Below are positions 17,902 to 27,085 of a DNA stretch of 64,000 nucleotides, one piece after another. Below the pieces are notes generated by a model. The model had not been told where the DNA came from. It saw nothing but the letters and a program-made list of their open reading frames with translations, and made no database searches. This stretch comes from Salinimonas lutimaris (GTDB lineage: Bacteria > Pseudomonadota > Gammaproteobacteria > Enterobacterales > Alteromonadaceae): NCBI RefSeq assembly GCF_005222225.1, contig NZ_CP036536.1, positions 3,744,001 through 3,808,000 of the forward strand, given 5' to 3'. How positions within the stretch are numbered: the stretch's first letter is position 1; each line of letters starts with the position of its first letter. The position numbers and the translations under genes were made by a program.

Positions 17902-19215
17902 ATGGTGTTATACCATCAGGACGGCATAAAGCTGTTTCGCAGTTCACTGCCTTACATCAATGCACACCGGGGTAAAACCTTTGTACTGATGTTCGGCGGT
18001 GAGGCTATCGAAGATGCCAACTTCCCCAACATCATTCATGACATTGCTTTGCTGGCCAGCCTGGGCGTACGCCTGGTGCTGGTGCACGGTGCCCGTCCGC
18101 AAATCGATGAGCGGGTAGCCCTGCGCAATATCGAAAGCCGGTTTGCCGATGGTATTCGGGTGACGGACAAGCAAACTCTGGAGTGTGTCAAAGACGCTGC
18201 GGGGTCGGTGCGCTCCCAGATAGAAGCCTTGCTGACCATGGGGCTACCGAACTCGCCCATGCATGGCGCGCAGATTCGGGTGTGTACCGGTAATCTGGTG
18301 GTCGCCAAACCGATGGGCGTGCGTGGTGGTGTAGATTTTGAAAACACCGGCGTGGTGCGTCGCATTGATACCACCGGCATCAATGATCATCTTAACGATG
18401 GCTCCATAGTGCTATTGTCACCAATGGGCTATTCGTCCACCGGTGAGGTGTTTAACCTGTCCCATGAAGATGTGGCCACCCAGGCTGCAATCTCGCTTAA
18501 AGCAGACAAAATCATTGTGTTTTCCAATTACGAAGGCGTTCACCATAAAGACGGTAAACTCCTGCGTACCATTGAAAGACCACAGCTTGAAGCACTGATG
18601 CTCAATCAGGAGATCAGCACCGAAGATACGGTGCTCAGTGCCCTGACAACCAGTGTGGCAGCTGGTATTCCACGCGCCCACTGTATCAGTTATGAAAAAG
18701 ACGGCGCGCTATTACAGGAACTGTTTACCCGTGACGGCACCGGCTCTTTGGTACTGGAACACCATTATGAGCAGATACGCAGTGCCACCATTGATGATGT
18801 GGGCGGTATTCTCAACCTGATTAAACCGCTGGAGGAAAGCGGCGCGCTGGTCAAGCGTTCCCGGGAACGACTGGAAAACGAAATCAATCAGTTTATCGTG
18901 ATTGTGCGCGACGGCATGATCATCGCCTGTGCCGCCGTGTATCTGTATCCTGAAGATGGCTGCGCCGAGCTTGCCTGTGTGGCAACACACCCGGATTACC
19001 GGGGTAAAAACCGGGGCGAACGTATTCTGGAGGCTGTCCGCAATACGGCGCTGGATAACAACATTGATACTATCTTTGTACTGACCACGCTTACCGCCCA
19101 CTGGTTTTTAGAACATGGCTTTTTACCTGCAGATATTTCTGCACTGCCGTCAGCCAAAAAAGAGCTGTATAATTATCAGCGCAACTCCAAAGTATTTACC
19201 CTTCAACTACGCTGA
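17902..19215 (+). CDS. argA: N-acetylglutamate synthase (classical ArgA)
   Basis: First committed step of arginine synthesis: acetylates glutamate with acetyl-CoA; the classical enzyme is feedback-inhibited by arginine. The 437-residue protein has an N-terminal amino-acid kinase fold (LVLVHGARPQID, KPMGVRGGVDFENTG) and a C-terminal GNAT domain (IRSATIDDVGGI, ACVATHPDYRGKNRGERILE, TAHWFLEHGF). Its place at the end of argCBFGH completes the pathway up to the deacetylation or transacetylation step, since neither argE nor argJ is in the window. Confidence 0.96.
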   Translation: MVLYHQDGIKLFRSSLPYINAHRGKTFVLMFGGEAIEDANFPNIIHDIALLASLGVRLVLVHGARPQIDERVALRNIESRFADGIRVTDKQTLECVKDAAGSVRSQIEALLTMGLPNSPMHGAQIRVCTGNLVVAKPMGVRGGVDFENTGVVRRIDTTGINDHLNDGSIVLLSPMGYSSTGEVFNLSHEDVATQAAISLKADKIIVFSNYEGVHHKDGKLLRTIERPQLEALMLNQEISTEDTVLSALTTSVAAGIPRAHCISYEKDGALLQELFTRDGTGSLVLEHHYEQIRSATIDDVGGILNLIKPLEESGALVKRSRERLENEINQFIVIVRDGMIIACAAVYLYPEDGCAELACVATHPDYRGKNRGERILEAVRNTALDNNIDTIFVLTTLTAHWFLEHGFLPADISALPSAKKELYNYQRNSKVFTLQLR

Positions 19216-19229
19216 GCAAATCAGCGTAG
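19207..19229 (+). terminator. Stem-loop at the end of argA
   Basis: Perfect 9-bp stem CTACGCTGA/TCAGCGTAG with a 5-base loop; the argA stop codon is in the left arm. No T-run follows, so it is either a weak terminator or a 3'-end stabilising hairpin of the arg transcript. Confidence 0.45.
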
Positions 19230-19286
19230 CCCCCACCCTGTCAGAAACGGTATAATCCTGCTGTCTTCCCATTCTGGCAGGTAATT

Positions 19287-19688
19287 ATGAGCAACAACAC
19301 ACGCCGTTTTATGCTTCTGGCAATCGTATCGACATTGATGTTTGCCGGCTGCAGCTATGTTAAACAACCTAATGATCGCAAGATGAAAAAGCTGGTAAAC
19401 GGTATGCCCGAATATGAGGCAAACGAGTACTTTGGTAAACGTGATCTGCGATTTATTGTGGTCAGGGACGGTGAGCAAATCACCACGCCACAGCTTCCGG
19501 CCTGTCTGGTCGAAAAATTTGGTACCCGGGAACTGACAAACGAAGATTATACGCCGGGCACCTATGACTACGAGAAGTACGCGGCGCTGGCCCGACCGTA
19601 TGCGAAATACTTTAATCAGACACTGGTCACCCTGATGGCTGATCGCGGCTGGGATAAATGCAACGGACAAGGCCCGGCTGACGACTGA
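19287..19688 (+). CDS. Small lipoprotein of unknown function
   Basis: A 133-residue protein with a type II signal peptide (RRFMLLAIVSTLMFAGC, lipobox FAGC, acylated Cys near residue 22). The mature part is polar, with two later cysteines (PACLVEKF and WDKCNG) that may pair in the periplasm. I do not recognise the family. It has its own ribosome site (GCAGGTAATT before the ATG), lies 71 bases after argA behind a stem-loop, and probably has its own promoter. Confidence 0.7.
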   Translation: MSNNTRRFMLLAIVSTLMFAGCSYVKQPNDRKMKKLVNGMPEYEANEYFGKRDLRFIVVRDGEQITTPQLPACLVEKFGTRELTNEDYTPGTYDYEKYAALARPYAKYFNQTLVTLMADRGWDKCNGQGPADD

Positions 19689-20042
19689 ACAGTCACCACT
19701 GTACTCCATGCTTCGGCGGCCTGTCTGTCCTGGTACAGGCCAGCGAACAGGCTGTCCGGATAACTCTTCTTCTTTTTTTCTCAAAGTACCATCACAGGCC
19801 CGAATCCTGCTTATAAACTCGTTTGTAAGGTAGCGACAGTCAAAAGTTGACTTGGCGCTAATACCGATCTTTTGATGTGATAAGCACGGTTTCCTAAAAT
19901 TCGTAATATTTTTCGCAATTCGTCGCAAATTCTCCTGGGGAATGGAATTAAGCCCGGTACATAAGGTCTAGATTATGTTTGATAGCTTGATTCTACGCTT
20001 AATATAGCTTTAACTGGGGCTAAGATATTTTGAGGATACAAT
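19689..20042. other. 354-base gap before the hydrolase gene
   Basis: No gene seen. A 7-bp stem GGCCTGT (19718-19724)/ACAGGCC (19735-19741) may end the lipoprotein transcript, with a T-rich stretch about 30 bases later. Near the hydrolase, TTGATA (19979-19984) and AATATA (20001-20006) with a 16-base spacer form a possible promoter, and GAGG precedes the ATG. Confidence 0.4.
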
Positions 20043-20912
20043 ATGCAAGAACACGTCTGCGTGACTTGTGAAGACGGGTATACACTTTCAGCAACACTTT
20101 TCAGGCCAGAGTCAGCCCCGCGTGGGGCCATTCTCATCGCACCGGCTACCGGTATCAAACGTCAGTTCTACGCTAGCTTTGCCACTTTTCTGGCAGACTA
20201 CGGGTATGCAGTACTGACCTTTGATAACCGGGGTATCGGTGATTCTTTAAACGAATCAATACGTCACTGCAAAGCGGATCTGGTGACATGGGGCAAACAG
20301 GATATGCCAGCAGCGCTGGACACCCTGATGTATCACTATCCCGACACCCAGTATTTTCTGGTTGGCCACAGTGCCGGCGGGCAGTTAATCGGGCTGATGC
20401 ATAATGCCGACAAGCTCAGCGCTTTTATTAATTACGGCAGCTCTTCAGGCAGTCTGCGTAATATGCGCCCCCGCTACCGGCTTAAAGCTCACTTTTTCAT
20501 GAATGTATTTATTCCAGTATCCAACGTGCTGCTGGGCCATACCCGCTCGAACTGGGTTGGCATGGGCGAGCCGCTGCCTAAGGGCGTGGCACGGCAGTGG
20601 CGACAATGGTGCAACGGCTCAGGTTACGTAAAAACCAGTTTTGGCAGCGAAGTCACAGAACATCAGTATGAAGACCTGGCTGCTCCGTCAAAGTGGATCA
20701 TCGCTAGTGATGATGACATCGCCAATGAGCAGAATCTAAAAGAAATGATTGAGGTGTACGGCGCCAGTAAGTCCCGTTACTGCGTCTTATTTCCGGCAGC
20801 CTGCGGTCTGGACAACATCGGCCACATGCGCTTTTTCTCCCGTCAGTCACAACGTCTGTGGCCACTGGTGACCAACTTTTTCGATGAGTACGTGCCAGTC
20901 CCTGCCATGTAA
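20043..20912 (+). CDS. Alpha/beta hydrolase
   Basis: A 289-residue serine hydrolase fold without signal peptide. The nucleophile is Ser110 in GHSAGG; FDNRGIGDS gives the oxyanion-side loop; IASDDDIANE supplies the acid; and the His is in NIGHMRFFSRQSQ. The family contains predicted esterases and related enzymes whose substrates are mostly unknown, and nothing here narrows it. It stands alone with a GAGG ribosome site, followed by an SMR transporter gene 70 bases later that may or may not share its transcript. Confidence 0.8.
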   Translation: MQEHVCVTCEDGYTLSATLFRPESAPRGAILIAPATGIKRQFYASFATFLADYGYAVLTFDNRGIGDSLNESIRHCKADLVTWGKQDMPAALDTLMYHYPDTQYFLVGHSAGGQLIGLMHNADKLSAFINYGSSSGSLRNMRPRYRLKAHFFMNVFIPVSNVLLGHTRSNWVGMGEPLPKGVARQWRQWCNGSGYVKTSFGSEVTEHQYEDLAAPSKWIIASDDDIANEQNLKEMIEVYGASKSRYCVLFPAACGLDNIGHMRFFSRQSQRLWPLVTNFFDEYVPVPAM

Positions 20913-20982
20913 TTGATGCTGGCAGTAGAGGTACTTCCTGCCAGCCTGTTACACTGTGGTCTTTACTTTACCCGGGGCACAC

Positions 20983-21312
20983 ATGACTTATCTTTTTCTG
21001 GTAATGGCAATTGCTGCTGAAACCATAGCCACTCTGGCACTTAAAGCCTCTGAAGGGTTCACTCAGCCCCTTCCCTCTGTTGTTGTGGTCGTGGGATACT
21101 GCGCCGCGTTTTACAGCTTATCTATTGTGCTTAAAACCCTGCCACTGGGTATTACCTATGCGGTATGGGCTGGATTGGGTATTGTCTTTATTGTTGCCCT
21201 TGGCGCCATTTTTTATAAACAAATCCCGGATTTACCGGCTATTTTGGGAATGCTGCTGATCATTGCCGGCGTGGTAACCATTCAATTATTTTCAAAAACC
21301 GCCGGGCACTGA
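20983..21312 (+). CDS. Small multidrug resistance (SMR) family transporter
   Basis: A 109-residue protein with four transmembrane helices. The essential membrane-embedded glutamate is Glu13 in the first helix (MAIAAETIATLALK), and the conserved GITYAVWAGLGIV motif of SMR pumps is in the third. These act as antiparallel dimers exporting quaternary cations or guanidinium in exchange for protons. The ATG at 20983 gives the family N-terminus; the frame extends 9 codons upstream without support. Substrate cannot be told (EmrE, SugE/Gdx and MdtIJ types are alternatives, though a single gene favours EmrE or Gdx). Confidence 0.88.
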   Translation: MTYLFLVMAIAAETIATLALKASEGFTQPLPSVVVVVGYCAAFYSLSIVLKTLPLGITYAVWAGLGIVFIVALGAIFYKQIPDLPAILGMLLIIAGVVTIQLFSKTAGH

Positions 21313-21334
21313 GGGGGCGCCCGACGATGTTTTG

Positions 21335-22648
21335 CTACAGTGCGTCACCAGCCGGTTTGCCAAACCGCGGCAGGCCGGTGGCAATGGAGATAATTCCGCA
21401 TACAAAAATCAGCATCGGATACCAGCAATACGGGGTAATTTGTAGCGGTGAGATACCCGCAATGGCAGCCGCACTTAACAGCTGCGCACCATAGGGCACC
21501 AGCCCCTGAAACGCACAGGAAAAAATATCCAGCAGGCTGGCTAAACGGCGTGGATCCGCCTCATACTGCTCACCCAGCTCCCGGGCAATGGGGCCGGCGG
21601 TCACAATGGAAATGGTATTATTAGCTGTGGTCAGATCCAGAAAACCGACCAGCGAGGCAATACTGAATTCCGCACCCCGTTTGGTTTTGACCTTTTTGGT
21701 CAGCGCGCCAATCAGCCAGTGAATCCCGCCGTAGGCAGTCATCAGACCAACAATACCGCCGATAGTGATAGCGATCATCGCCAAATCCTGCATCCAGCCC
21801 ATGCCGGTCTGAATGCTTTGAAACATTTCAAGGGTAGAAAACGAGCCGTTAAATAACCCTACCAGCGCAGCGCTGATAATCCCCAGCGCCAGCACCACAA
21901 TCACGTTCAGTCCGGCCAGAGCACTGCCGATGATGATAAAAAACGGCAGCACATTCACCAGGCTTGTCTCACGCTCCTGGAGTGCATCAATGCTGTTTAC
22001 ATCAATACTCAGTAAAATAAGGGCGGTCACAATGGCGGCCGGTAGTACCACCAGCAAATTCGCTTTAAATTTATCAGTGAGTTTCACGCCCTGACTGCGG
22101 GTAGCCGCTATCGTGGTATCAGAGACAAAGGACAGGTTATCACCAAACATTGCACCACTGACCACCACACCGAGTGCCATGGGAATAGAAATCCCCAGAC
22201 TTTCGGCAATACCGATTCCCACCGGAGACAGCGCGGTAATGGTGCCCATGGAGGTGCCCATCGCAAAGGAGATAAAACAGCAAATCAGAAACAAACTGGG
22301 CAGAATCAGATCTTCAGGAACCAGATTCAGCGCCATATTGACGGTGGCATCCCGTGCGCCAACATCAATGGTGAGTGAGTAAAAAGCCCCGGCCATCAGA
22401 AATATCATCACCAGCAGGATAATATTTTTATTACCGCCACCTTCACAGAAAATCTGGACTTTTTCACCAATCGTCAGGCGCTGGCCCTTGGGGTTTAAAA
22501 ACAAGGCAAAGCCGGCTGCCAGCATGAAACCCACCAGAACGGGCATCGCTGTGATGTTATTGGTGAGCACCCCGGTCGATATAATCAGGGCAACAAAAAC
22601 CAGTATGGGCGTGAGACCCCAGGGGTTAGGTGTGACAGACTTATCCAC
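21335..22648 (-). CDS. nhaC: NhaC-family Na+/H+ antiporter
   Basis: A 437-residue inner-membrane protein with about 11 helices. Diagnostic motifs are FAMGTSMGTITALSPVG, GAMFGDNLSFVSDTT with the charged ion-path residues, and FLDLTTANNTISIVTAGPIARE. Members exchange cytoplasmic Na+ (or Li+) for protons; a few take malate plus Na+ for lactate. A Na+ role suits a marine cell. The start is GTG 22648; an AAGG lies 11 bases upstream, which is a loose ribosome site. It is convergent with the SMR gene, with only 22 bases between. Confidence 0.85.
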   Translation of the reverse strand: MDKSVTPNPWGLTPILVFVALIISTGVLTNNITAMPVLVGFMLAAGFALFLNPKGQRLTIGEKVQIFCEGGGNKNIILLVMIFLMAGAFYSLTIDVGARDATVNMALNLVPEDLILPSLFLICCFISFAMGTSMGTITALSPVGIGIAESLGISIPMALGVVVSGAMFGDNLSFVSDTTIAATRSQGVKLTDKFKANLLVVLPAAIVTALILLSIDVNSIDALQERETSLVNVLPFFIIIGSALAGLNVIVVLALGIISAALVGLFNGSFSTLEMFQSIQTGMGWMQDLAMIAITIGGIVGLMTAYGGIHWLIGALTKKVKTKRGAEFSIASLVGFLDLTTANNTISIVTAGPIARELGEQYEADPRRLASLLDIFSCAFQGLVPYGAQLLSAAAIAGISPLQITPYCWYPMLIFVCGIISIATGLPRFGKPAGDAL

Positions 22649-22791
22649 GAATTTTTCAGCCTTGCTTGGTTAAACACATAAACGCGGCAGACTAACGTAT
22701 CGCCTGTGTGATGCAAGCAAAAGCTTAGGTTGTTTCACTCTGAATTATGCCATTGTGGCGGTCTGTAACACAGGCACTGCTGCCCGCCGAT

Positions 22792-22814
22792 AAAAAAGCC
22801 GGTACATGACCGGC
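22792..22814 (-). terminator. Intrinsic terminator after yghU
   Basis: On the minus strand GCCGGT, 5-base loop, ACCGGC is followed by six T. It stands about 43 bases past the yghU stop. Confidence 0.8.
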
Positions 22815-22856
22815 CCATGATGCGCGTACCGATGCCCTTGCGGCAGATATCGGCAA

Positions 22857-23705
22857 TTAATCCAGTGCTTTGTCGATATCTTCGGCGCTGTGACGCTCTG
22901 CCAGTTGAGGGCCGTCACCAAAGAAACGGTTTACAATGATACCGCGCTTCACAGCCGGACGTTCGGCGATACGCTTGGCCCAGGCCAGCAAATAGGTATA
23001 GTCTTCAACCTGCAAGAATTCAGCGGCATCATACAACTTGCCCAGTACCAGGTTGCCATACCACGGCCAGATAGCCATATCAGCAATAGAGTACTCTTCG
23101 CCTGCCATGTAGGCATTATCCGCCAGGTGCTTATCCAGTACATCCAGCTGACGTTTGGTTTCCATGGTAAAGCGGTCTATGGGATACTGCATTTTGTACG
23201 GGGCATAGGCATAGAAATGACCAAATCCGCCGCCCAGGTACGGGCCGGAGCCTACCTGCCAGAACAACCAGTTTCTGCACTCAATGCGGGCCTGTGGGTC
23301 GCTGGGTAAAAACGCATCAAATTTTTCTGCCAGATGCTGTAATATCGAGCCGGATTCAAATAAACGCACCGGTTTATCACCGCTGTGGTCCATCAAAGCC
23401 GGAATCTTGGAATTGGGGTTAACCTCAACAAAGCCACTGGTGAACTGTTCGCCATCACCAATAGCCACCGGCCAGGCATCATAATCTGCTGCATCAATGC
23501 CGGCAGCCAGCAGCTCTTCAAACATGATGGTCACTTTCTGGCCATTCGGTGTCGCCATAGAATACAGCTGAAAATCATGCTCGCCCACGGGTAAGGTTTT
23601 TTGCTCACGTGCACCGGCGGTGGGCCGGTTAATCGCAGAGAACTTACTGCCATCTTCTTTTTCCCACTTCCACACTGCTGGCGGCGTATAGTCGTTATTA
23701 CTCAT
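22857..23705 (-). CDS. yghU: Glutathione-dependent disulfide-bond oxidoreductase (YghU-type GST)
   Basis: Nu-class glutathione transferase homolog, 282 residues, with strong GSH-dependent disulfide reductase activity in studied members. An N-terminal extension (KWEKEDGSKFSAINRPTAG) precedes the thioredoxin-like domain, which contains LYSMATPNGQKVT, VNPNSKIPAL and FESGSIL; the helical domain has GGGFGHFYAYAPYKMQYP and IADMAIWPWYGN. These match YghU closely. It has its own terminator and is a single-gene unit. Confidence 0.93.
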   Translation of the reverse strand: MSNNDYTPPAVWKWEKEDGSKFSAINRPTAGAREQKTLPVGEHDFQLYSMATPNGQKVTIMFEELLAAGIDAADYDAWPVAIGDGEQFTSGFVEVNPNSKIPALMDHSGDKPVRLFESGSILQHLAEKFDAFLPSDPQARIECRNWLFWQVGSGPYLGGGFGHFYAYAPYKMQYPIDRFTMETKRQLDVLDKHLADNAYMAGEEYSIADMAIWPWYGNLVLGKLYDAAEFLQVEDYTYLLAWAKRIAERPAVKRGIIVNRFFGDGPQLAERHSAEDIDKALD

Positions 23706-23813
23706 TATCGCTCCTGTCGGGTTTTGAACTCTTGTTCAGTACATACGATTACTATCTATGAACGGTTGCGATAATTTCTGCCATAAACTGATGAAAAGTG
23801 GATTGAGTGAGAT

Positions 23814-23841
23814 AAAAAAACGCAGGCGTGATGCCTGCGTT
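23814..23841 (-). terminator. Intrinsic terminator after the DUF4382 gene
   Basis: On the minus strand AACGCAGGC, 5-base loop, GCCTGCGTT, then seven T. It is 45 bases past the stop of the DUF4382 lipoprotein gene. Confidence 0.88.
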
Positions 23842-23885
23842 ATAGGAAAGAAAAGGCGAGCCTTCCGTTGCCCGCAAACTGGGAG

Positions 23886-24854
23886 TTAATTCAGTACGAC
23901 GGTTTCGGTCTGTTGTGCCTGAACAGTCACGTCCTGAATTACCTGAAACCTGATATCCTCATTGCTTTCTGGCTCATCCAGATAAGCTTCGCAGCTAAAT
24001 GCCAGGGTGTAGTCACCTGCCGGCACAAAGCCTACATTAAACGTCAGCGCATCGGTGTCACTATTGTCGGTCACCGTTGCTACCGTAAAGGGTAAAACCT
24101 GGCCCTGTTGCGCATTATCTGCATCATCAGACAAATCGGCCGCTGTCAGCCCTGCCTGTTCATACAGATAAACAGCATTACCGGCGCGTGGAGCGACTTT
24201 TTCTGCACAGGCTCCATCGTCAAGCACTGCGGCATTGACGCTGCCTTCAATGACGCCAACATCGTCATTTTTTACCAACCGAACACCACGGGGTTTAAGA
24301 AAAACACCATTTTGCCCTTTTGGATCGACCAGACTTTTACGCAAATCAAATTCGATGGTGTAAGCCTCATCTGCACCCTGCAAAGCTTCGAAACCATCTA
24401 ACTTCAGCTCGCCACTGGGAACTGAAATAGGAAATGTGCCTTCTTGCATCACGATGTAAGACTCATCCGTAATGGAAACCCTGACCTGACTATATTGCCC
24501 TGCCGGGATTTCTTCATCGGTAATAATGTTGGCAAACTGCTCGCCCTGCAGGGTCAGCAGATCAACACGGCGCGGGTCACCAGCGTTATCGGTCACATCA
24601 ATATCAACCGTATCGCCATTACCCACCAATTCAACCTGGTCAAAAAACACAACAACTTCAGAGGCATTATCCACCGGCGCATCAGACACCGACAAAGTAA
24701 AGTTTGTTTTAAACTGTTCCTCGTCCTGCTGCTGATTTTGCTCCGGGCTGTCAGAGCCACCGCCACCGCATGCAACCAGCATGGTAGAGGCCAATACTGC
24801 ACTGATCGTTGTCAGTGACCAGTCTCTTAAAGTCTTAGAATATTTTTTTTTCAT
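23886..24854 (-). CDS. DUF4382 domain lipoprotein
   Basis: A 322-residue secreted lipoprotein: signal with lipobox LVAC near residue 29, a Gly/Ser/Gln-rich linker (GGGGSDSPEQNQQQDEEQ), then a DUF4382 domain beginning TLSVSDAPVDNASEVVVFFDQVEL, the family's recognisable opening. The second half is beta-rich and resembles a carbohydrate-binding or transthyretin-like fold (FVPAGDYTLAFSCEA). Strongly acidic, as expected for a marine exported protein. Function is unknown. The long upstream gap contains an 18-bp palindrome that may control it. Confidence 0.8.
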   Translation of the reverse strand: MKKKYSKTLRDWSLTTISAVLASTMLVACGGGGSDSPEQNQQQDEEQFKTNFTLSVSDAPVDNASEVVVFFDQVELVGNGDTVDIDVTDNAGDPRRVDLLTLQGEQFANIITDEEIPAGQYSQVRVSITDESYIVMQEGTFPISVPSGELKLDGFEALQGADEAYTIEFDLRKSLVDPKGQNGVFLKPRGVRLVKNDDVGVIEGSVNAAVLDDGACAEKVAPRAGNAVYLYEQAGLTAADLSDDADNAQQGQVLPFTVATVTDNSDTDALTFNVGFVPAGDYTLAFSCEAYLDEPESNEDIRFQVIQDVTVQAQQTETVVLN

Positions 24855-25274
24855 CGTTTTTCCGGTATCTACTTACCACGGCACCGTCAAAGCGCATTTC
24901 CGTTCGCATTACATTCTGATGGGGGAAATAACCTTGCTCGGACCAACTGTATTCAAACTACATGCCAATATAGAAAAATCGCTATATTACAATAACTTGT
25001 TAAATTCCGCGGTCTCTTCAGTCTAAAAAGTGTGAGTAAATGTTGCAGAGCTGCAACACTTAACGTGCAACTTAAATAACTGAATTAGTGATATTTATTT
25101 TAATAAATACAAAGAATAGACAAACGGAACATCAGAAAAGCAACTGAACTTCCCTGACTGATAGAGGCGACTAACAAAATTCCCTCGGTATGCACGCCAG
25201 GGAAACCGACTGCGGGTGTACATGGTGAGCGATACCCCTCGCAACACAGGTTGTAGCTATTCGGATACAAGTAC
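24855..25274. other. 420-base gap upstream of the DUF4382 gene
   Basis: No gene seen. It contains a perfect palindrome TGTTGCAG-AG-CTGCAACA (25041-25058) with a further TGCAAC half-site at 25065-25070, and an AT-rich stretch beside it. Farther out, TTCCCTG (25150-25156) and CAGGGAA (25198-25204) can pair. The rest is unassigned. Confidence 0.4.
25041..25058. promoter_or_regulatory. 18-bp palindrome, operator candidate
   Basis: TGTTGCAG and CTGCAACA are perfect complements around a 2-base centre, in a gap with no genes, about 190 bases before the DUF4382 start. Size and symmetry fit a dimeric regulator's operator; the regulator is not identifiable. Confidence 0.4.
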
Positions 25275-25300
25275 AAAAAACGCGGCAAAAGCCGCGCTTT
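25275..25300 (-). terminator. Intrinsic terminator after maeA
   Basis: CGCGGC, loop AAAA, GCCGCG at 25281-25296; on the minus strand it is followed by six T (25280-25275). It is 16 bases past the maeA stop. Confidence 0.9.
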
Positions 25301-25315
25301 TACTCTTCCGGCTAT

Positions 25316-27007
25316 TTAGATACTGACCCGCTTATAAGGCCGGTATTCAGCTTTCCAGAAGTTTTTCTCAATGGCGTCGAGTAAGGCTTCATCGGTCATT
25401 TCTAACGCCAGTTCCTGCTCCATCGCCACCTTAGCCACTGCATAGGCAATATTACGGCTTAAATTGGCAATTTCAGTTAATGGCGGCAGCAAACCACCCT
25501 CACCGGTATTGGCCATGGGCGACGCACCGGCCAGTGCATTGCTGGCAGCCATCAGCATCTCATCGCTTATAAGACGGGCTTTGCTGGCAATGACACCCAA
25601 CCCGATGCCCGGGAAGATATAACTGTTATTACACTGAGCAATCGGGTAGACCGCGCCTTTGTATTCAACCGGTTTGAACGGGCTGCCGGTGGCAATTACC
25701 ACTTCGCCGTCTGTCCACTCAATCACTTGCTCAGGACGCGCTTCCACCTGCCGTGAAGGGTTACTCAGCGGGAAAATAATCGGCAGTTCACAGTTCTGCT
25801 TCATGGCCCGGATAACCTGCTCGGTAAACAGGCCTGGCTGGCCAGATACGCCAATCAGCACATCTGGCTGAGCACAGTGCATCACATCCAGTAATGAGGC
25901 GTATTCGCCGGAGAACGTCCAGTCAGCGATATCGGCCTGACTGGTTTGCAGGCGCTGCTGGAAGTCCCGCAAGTCTGCCATCCCCTCGGTCACCAACCCA
26001 AAGCGGTCAATCATAAACACCTGCTTGCGGGCCTGCTCGTCACTGAGTCCTTCCTGCACCATTTGCTGAATCAGCATCTCGGCAATCCCGCACCCGGCAG
26101 AGCCGGCGCCCACAAAGACCACATTCATGTCAGACAATTTACGGTCCTTCATCCGACAGGCAGCCAGAATAGTTCCTAATGTCACTGCCGCTGTTCCCTG
26201 AATATCATCGTTGAAGCAGCAAATCTGATCCCGGTAACGGTTAAGAATCGGCATGGCGTTGGGCTGGGCAAAATCCTCAAACTGGATCATCACTTCCGGC
26301 CAGCGACGTTTTACGGCTTTAATGAACATGTCGACAAATTCGTCATATTCCTGCTGGCCAATACGCGGATGGCGCGCGCCCATGTACATAGGATCGTTAA
26401 GCAGCTTTTCGTTGTTTGTACCTACATCCAGCATTACCGGCAGGGTGTAGGCAGGGCTAATACCACCACAGGCGGTATACAGGGATAATTTACCAATCGG
26501 AATTCCCATGCCGCCAATGCCCTGATCGCCCAGCCCCAGAATACGCTCACCGTCGGTCACCACGATAACTTTGACTTTTCGCTTAGTGGCATTACGTACA
26601 ATATCATCCAGCTGATGACGCTCTTCCCAGGACACAAACAGCCCCCGGGAGCTGCGATAAATATCAGAAAACTGCTCGCAGGCGTCACCCACCGTCGGGG
26701 TATAGATGATCGGCATCATCTCTTCAATGTGCCGTTGTACCAGGTTATAAAACAGAGTTTCGTTGTTATCCTGAATAGCGCGCAGATAAATATGCTTATT
26801 CAGCGGTTCGTCAAACGACGAATACTGCATGTAAGCACGCTCGACCTGCTCTTCAATGGTTTCAAAACGCGGCGGCACCAGCCCGGTCAGATTAAATGAC
26901 GCCCGCTCTCTGGCGGTAAAGGAGCTGCCTTTGTTCAGCAACGGGGTTTCCAGCAGGGATGGCCCGGAATGGGGGATATAAAGATAGCGGTTTTCGTCTT
27001 GTGACAT
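25316..27007 (-). CDS. maeA: NAD-dependent malic enzyme
   Basis: Oxidative decarboxylation of malate to pyruvate with NAD+. The 563-residue length and sequence match SfcA/MaeA of E. coli, the large-subunit type without a phosphotransacetylase tail. Motifs are [15 protein letters not shown] (catalytic Tyr region), [19 protein letters not shown] (catalytic Lys/Asp side), [10 protein letters not shown] with metal-binding acids, and the NAD-binding [20 protein letters not shown] site precedes the ATG. It follows mrcA on the same strand but a terminator-like hairpin lies between. Confidence 0.97.
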   Translation of the reverse strand: MSQDENRYLYIPHSGPSLLETPLLNKGSSFTARERASFNLTGLVPPRFETIEEQVERAYMQYSSFDEPLNKHIYLRAIQDNNETLFYNLVQRHIEEMMPIIYTPTVGDACEQFSDIYRSSRGLFVSWEERHQLDDIVRNATKRKVKVIVVTDGERILGLGDQGIGGMGIPIGKLSLYTACGGISPAYTLPVMLDVGTNNEKLLNDPMYMGARHPRIGQQEYDEFVDMFIKAVKRRWPEVMIQFEDFAQPNAMPILNRYRDQICCFNDDIQGTAAVTLGTILAACRMKDRKLSDMNVVFVGAGSAGCGIAEMLIQQMVQEGLSDEQARKQVFMIDRFGLVTEGMADLRDFQQRLQTSQADIADWTFSGEYASLLDVMHCAQPDVLIGVSGQPGLFTEQVIRAMKQNCELPIIFPLSNPSRQVEARPEQVIEWTDGEVVIATGSPFKPVEYKGAVYPIAQCNNSYIFPGIGLGVIASKARLISDEMLMAASNALAGASPMANTGEGGLLPPLTEIANLSRNIAYAVAKVAMEQELALEMTDEALLDAIEKNFWKAEYRPYKRVSI

Positions 27008-27058
27008 TGCTCTTCCGAAAATGTAAGGTACAAAGGTTTTGAGCCTTGAGAGAAAATG

Positions 27059-27085
27059 GCCGGAAGTTAAAAGATCTCTTCCGGC
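27059..27085 (-). terminator. Terminator-like hairpin overlapping the mrcA stop
   Basis: GCCGGAAG (27059-27066) and CTTCCGGC (27078-27085) form an 8-bp stem whose loop holds the mrcA stop codon. On the minus strand CATTTTCTCTC follows, a moderate T-rich tail. Confidence 0.6.

Noticed and set aside
25190..25260. c-di-GMP (GEMM) riboswitch, prompted by CAGGGAAACC
   Set aside because: The second conserved block with the GGGACGCAAAGCC-type sequence does not follow.
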